The notes beneath the pieces are model-generated. The model made no database searches. It was not told the origin of the DNA and saw only the letters and a list, made by a program, of their open reading frames with translations. A stretch of DNA of 64,000 nt from Kocuria rosea (lineage in GTDB: Bacteria > Actinomycetota > Actinomycetes > Actinomycetales > Micrococcaceae): the NCBI RefSeq assembly GCF_006094695.1, contig NZ_CP035103.1:992001-1056000 (forward strand), given 5' to 3'. How positions within the stretch are numbered: the first letter of the stretch is position 1; each line of letters opens with the position of its first letter. Position numbers and translations under genes: made by a program. Below, piece by piece: positions 61,627 to 64,000 of the stretch.

Positions 61627-62826
61627 GTGAAGGAATCCTCGCTCGTCGCCGTCGTGTTCGTCGCCGCCCTCGCCCTGGGCGGCGGCACCCTCGCGGCCCA
61701 GATCTCCTCCCAGCCCGACGAGGAGGTCCAGGCCGCGCCGCTGCCGATGTGCACCGTGCTGGACCGGTCCGAGCTGGAGCCGGAGACCGGCGCCCTCTAC
61801 GGCGTGAACCTCGACTGGGACGACAAGCCGCTGGGCGACTACGCCGACCGGCTCGGCCACCGGCCCGCCGTGTCTGTGTCCTTCACGGGGTTCCCGTACG
61901 ACGAGCGCGGGCACGACCACCTGCGGATGGCCGCGGACCAGATCCGGACCGACGGCCAGATGATGCTGCTGACGCTCGAGCCCGAGGGCGGGCTCGCCGA
62001 GGTCACCGACGAGGCCGTGCGGGAGCTGACGGCCGACCTCGCGGCGATCAACGACTCCGGCGTGCCGGTGGTCGTGCGCTTCGCCCACGAGATGAACGGC
62101 TCCTGGTACGCCTGGGGCCACCAGCCGACCGCCTACGTGGAGGCCTATCGGCGGGTGGCGGACGCGGTGCACGAGCACGCCCCCGGCTCGGCGATGATGT
62201 GGGCCCCGAACTACGGGGGCGGCTACCCGTTCGCTGGCGGGCAGCACGAGGCCGAGCCCGGCAGCGCCGACTTCGCGGCCCTCGACACCGACGGGGACGG
62301 CGCGCTGACCATGGCCGACGACCCGTACGCCCCCTACTACCCGGGGGACGACGCCGTGGACTGGGTGGGCATGTCCCTGTACCACTGGGGTGACCAGCAC
62401 CCCTGGGGCGAGAACGAGCTGCCCGAACCCGGCAAGTTCGCCGCCCAGCTCACGGGCGCCTACTCCGGCGCCGGCGGCGACGACCGCGCCGTCCCCGACT
62501 TCTACGCCGAGTACGGGCAGCGGCGCGGCAAGCCCGTGGCCATCCCGGAGACCGCCGCCCTGTACAACCCGGCGCAGGGCGGTGCCGACGAGCTGGCGAT
62601 CAAGCAGGCGTGGTGGGGCCAGGTCTTCGACGAGTCGATTCCCCAGGACTTCCCGCAGCTGAAGATGATCAGCTGGTTCGAGTGGGACAAGCACGAGGTC
62701 GAGATCGACGGGCCGGTGGACTGGACGGCCACCAACACCGCCGCCGTCCGGGACGCCTTCACCGCGGATCTGCCCGATTGGTTGCACTGGGGCCCGGAGG
62801 AGAGCTGCACCCCGGCCGGTTCCTGA
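61627..62826 (+). CDS. Secreted GH26-like (beta-mannanase type) glycoside hydrolase
   Basis: A 399-residue protein with an N-terminal hydrophobic signal or anchor (about 5-25). The catalytic-acid region RFAHEMNGSWYAWG and the nucleophile region VAIPETAALYN match GH26 enzymes; AMMWAPNYGGGYPF, DWVGMSLYHWGDQ and MISWFEWDKH are further conserved. An EF-hand-like calcium loop (DTDGDGALTMADD) lies between them. The polysaccharide substrate is unknown; it may remodel cell-surface or extracellular glycan. Stands alone between the CGNR gene and the glycosyltransferase. Confidence 0.82.
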   Translation: MKESSLVAVVFVAALALGGGTLAAQISSQPDEEVQAAPLPMCTVLDRSELEPETGALYGVNLDWDDKPLGDYADRLGHRPAVSVSFTGFPYDERGHDHLRMAADQIRTDGQMMLLTLEPEGGLAEVTDEAVRELTADLAAINDSGVPVVVRFAHEMNGSWYAWGHQPTAYVEAYRRVADAVHEHAPGSAMMWAPNYGGGYPFAGGQHEAEPGSADFAALDTDGDGALTMADDPYAPYYPGDDAVDWVGMSLYHWGDQHPWGENELPEPGKFAAQLTGAYSGAGGDDRAVPDFYAEYGQRRGKPVAIPETAALYNPAQGGADELAIKQAWWGQVFDESIPQDFPQLKMISWFEWDKHEVEIDGPVDWTATNTAAVRDAFTADLPDWLHWGPEESCTPAGS

Positions 62827-62866
62827 CCCGCCTGCGGTCGGGGCGCGGCAGGAGCACACTGGGTCC

Positions 62867-64000
62867 ATGAGGATGATGCTGCTGACCGCGGGCACCCGCG
62901 GCGACGTGGAACCGTTTGCCGCCCTCGCCCGTTTCGCCGCCGGCCACGGCCACGACGTCCGCCTGGGCCTCCCCGACTCCTCCGGCGTGGACCTGTCCGG
63001 GCTGGACACCGTCAGCCTGGAGGTGGACTTCCATCGGCTGGTCCAGGAGCACGGGATCTCGCCGTGGACGGCCGTGCGGCACTTCCGCACCGAGGTGGGC
63101 CCCGGGATGCGCCGGATGCTGGCCGCCGCCGTGCGGGAGACGCTCGCCTTCGCGCCGGACGTGGTGGTCCACCATCCCAAGGTGCTCACGGCGCCCGCGG
63201 TGGCGCAGGCCCTCGGCGTCCCGCACGTGGTGGTGGAGGCCGTTCCCGTGCTCACCCCCACCCGGCAGTTCCCGGCGCCCGGCGTGGTGAACCGGGACCT
63301 CGGCCCGTTCAACCGCGCCACCTACGCGGTGGCCCGCGGTGCCGAGCGGATGTTCCGGCGGGACATCGACCGGGCGTGCGCCCAGCTGCCCGGCGGCCGG
63401 CCGGCCGCCGTTCCCGCCCCGGCGGCCACCCTGCTGCCCATCAGCCCGCAGCTCCTGCCGCGCCCGGACGACTGGCCGGCCTCCGTGCACCTCACCGGGT
63501 CCTGGCACGCCGACGCCCCGGTGCCGGAGCCCGATCCCGCCGTGCGCGAGTTCCTCCGGGGCGGGCCCTACCTCGTGGCGACCTTCGGCTCCATGGCGTC
63601 GGGGGACCCGCTGGCTCGGGGGAGGGCGGTGGTGGAGAGCGCCCGCGCCCACGGACTGCGCACCCTGCTGCTCACCGGGTGGGGTGGCCTCGCGCTGCCG
63701 GACGACCTCCAGGGCTCCCTCCGGGACGACGTGTTCGCCATGCCGTCCCTGTCCCTCGACGCGGTGCTGCCCGATGCGGAACTGGCCATCCACCACGGCG
63801 GGGCCGGGACCGTCCACACCGTCGCCCGCGCCGGCGTCCCGCACGTGGTGGTCCCGTTCCTGGCCGACCAGCCGTTCTGGGGCCGGCAGCTCCACGGGCT
63901 CGGCCTCGCCGCCGCGCCGATCCCGCAGAAGAAGCTGACGGCCGAGCGGCTCACCGCGGCGATCGGCGACGCCCTCGGATGCCGCCCCGCCGCCGAGCGG
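62867..64000 (+). CDS. Glycosyltransferase, GT1/UGT-like (3' end outside window)
   Basis: 378 codons are present without a stop. It begins MRMMLLTAGTRGDVEPFAALARFAAGHGHDVRLGLP, typical of GT1 sterol or macrolide-type glucosyltransferases, and has VATFGSMASGDP, and the nucleotide-sugar motif AIHHGGAGTVHTVARAGVPHVVVPFLADQPFWG near the edge. Acceptor unknown. Start ATG at 62867 follows GGAG at about 12 nt. The last few dozen codons are missing. Confidence 0.88.
   Translation, partial: MRMMLLTAGTRGDVEPFAALARFAAGHGHDVRLGLPDSSGVDLSGLDTVSLEVDFHRLVQEHGISPWTAVRHFRTEVGPGMRRMLAAAVRETLAFAPDVVVHHPKVLTAPAVAQALGVPHVVVEAVPVLTPTRQFPAPGVVNRDLGPFNRATYAVARGAERMFRRDIDRACAQLPGGRPAAVPAPAATLLPISPQLLPRPDDWPASVHLTGSWHADAPVPEPDPAVREFLRGGPYLVATFGSMASGDPLARGRAVVESARAHGLRTLLLTGWGGLALPDDLQGSLRDDVFAMPSLSLDAVLPDAELAIHHGGAGTVHTVARAGVPHVVVPFLADQPFWGRQLHGLGLAAAPIPQKKLTAERLTAAIGDALGCRPAAER

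Overview
The window is chromosomal DNA of a very G+C-rich actinobacterium, most likely a Micrococcales/Micrococcaceae member such as a Kocuria relative. This is inferred from the dnaK-grpE-dnaJ-hspR order with HspR (HAIR) operators, a DUF3073 gene beside purM, a DUF222/HNH gene, a polyphosphate glucokinase, a candidate 6C-type RNA and many genes that look leaderless. No rRNA, tRNA, CRISPR array, insertion sequence or prophage was seen. Both ends cut through genes: an aminodeoxychorismate lyase at the left and a glycosyltransferase at the right.

Layout. 1-3.4 kb (minus): pabC fragment, a uridine-kinase-like NTPase, a low-molecular-weight tyrosine phosphatase and a BCCT osmolyte transporter. 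3.5-7.9 kb (plus): the HspR-controlled chaperone operon dnaK-grpE-dnaJ-hspR. 7.9-9.8 kb (minus): LOG-type phosphoribohydrolase, trmB and a GNAT. 10-13.8 kb (plus): Bcr/CflA efflux pump, amino-acid:cation symporter and hexose-6-P mutarotase. 13.9-16.1 kb (minus): repeat-bearing HNH protein and a DoxX-like protein. 16.3-19.8 kb (plus): DJ-1/PfpI amidotransferase, SDR and DEAD-box helicase. 19.9-27.4 kb: two tandem HAD phosphatases, a membrane protein, DinB, VOC, CDP-alcohol transferase, polyphosphate glucokinase, a small conserved protein, a 620-bp non-coding stretch with repeats and a CRP-like site, and a SulP transporter. 27.6-34.6 kb (minus): acyltransferase with its MerR regulator, RNase J, CapA-like protein and an MFS pump. 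34.9-38.8 kb (plus): hemerythrin, clpB (HAIR operator) and DUF3073. 38.9-46.1 kb: purine synthesis (purM-purF minus, purD-purC plus) around asparaginase and small genes. 46.1-48.8 kb: a histidine kinase and a response regulator. 48.9-49.15 kb: a structured RNA with C-rich loops. 49.2-55.2 kb: lactate module (lldR, lctP, lutABC). 55.7-60.5 kb: biotin ECF transporter (bioM-bioN-bioY) followed by an acyl-CoA ligase and a thiolase-like gene. 60.6-64 kb: small membrane protein, CGNR regulator, secreted GH26-like protein and a glycosyltransferase.

Regulatory logic visible in the DNA. HspR, made by the last gene of the dnaK operon, has matching HAIR sites in front of dnaK (two) and clpB (one), so both chaperone systems should be co-repressed. 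Three TGGTCNGACCA palindromes lie between the divergent lctP and lutA genes, fitting LldR control. About ten genes have a TANNNT box only 5-8 nt before the start codon, suggesting leaderless mRNAs.

Most interesting: a 43-codon gene at 47739-47870 (minus), absent from a conventional ORF list, encodes a signal-peptide-bearing precursor of a short two-cysteine peptide. It has a good ribosome-binding site, ends 15 bp before the start of a six-TM histidine kinase, and lies divergent from a NarL-type response regulator. This is a plausible undescribed peptide-signalling (quorum-sensing-like) system.
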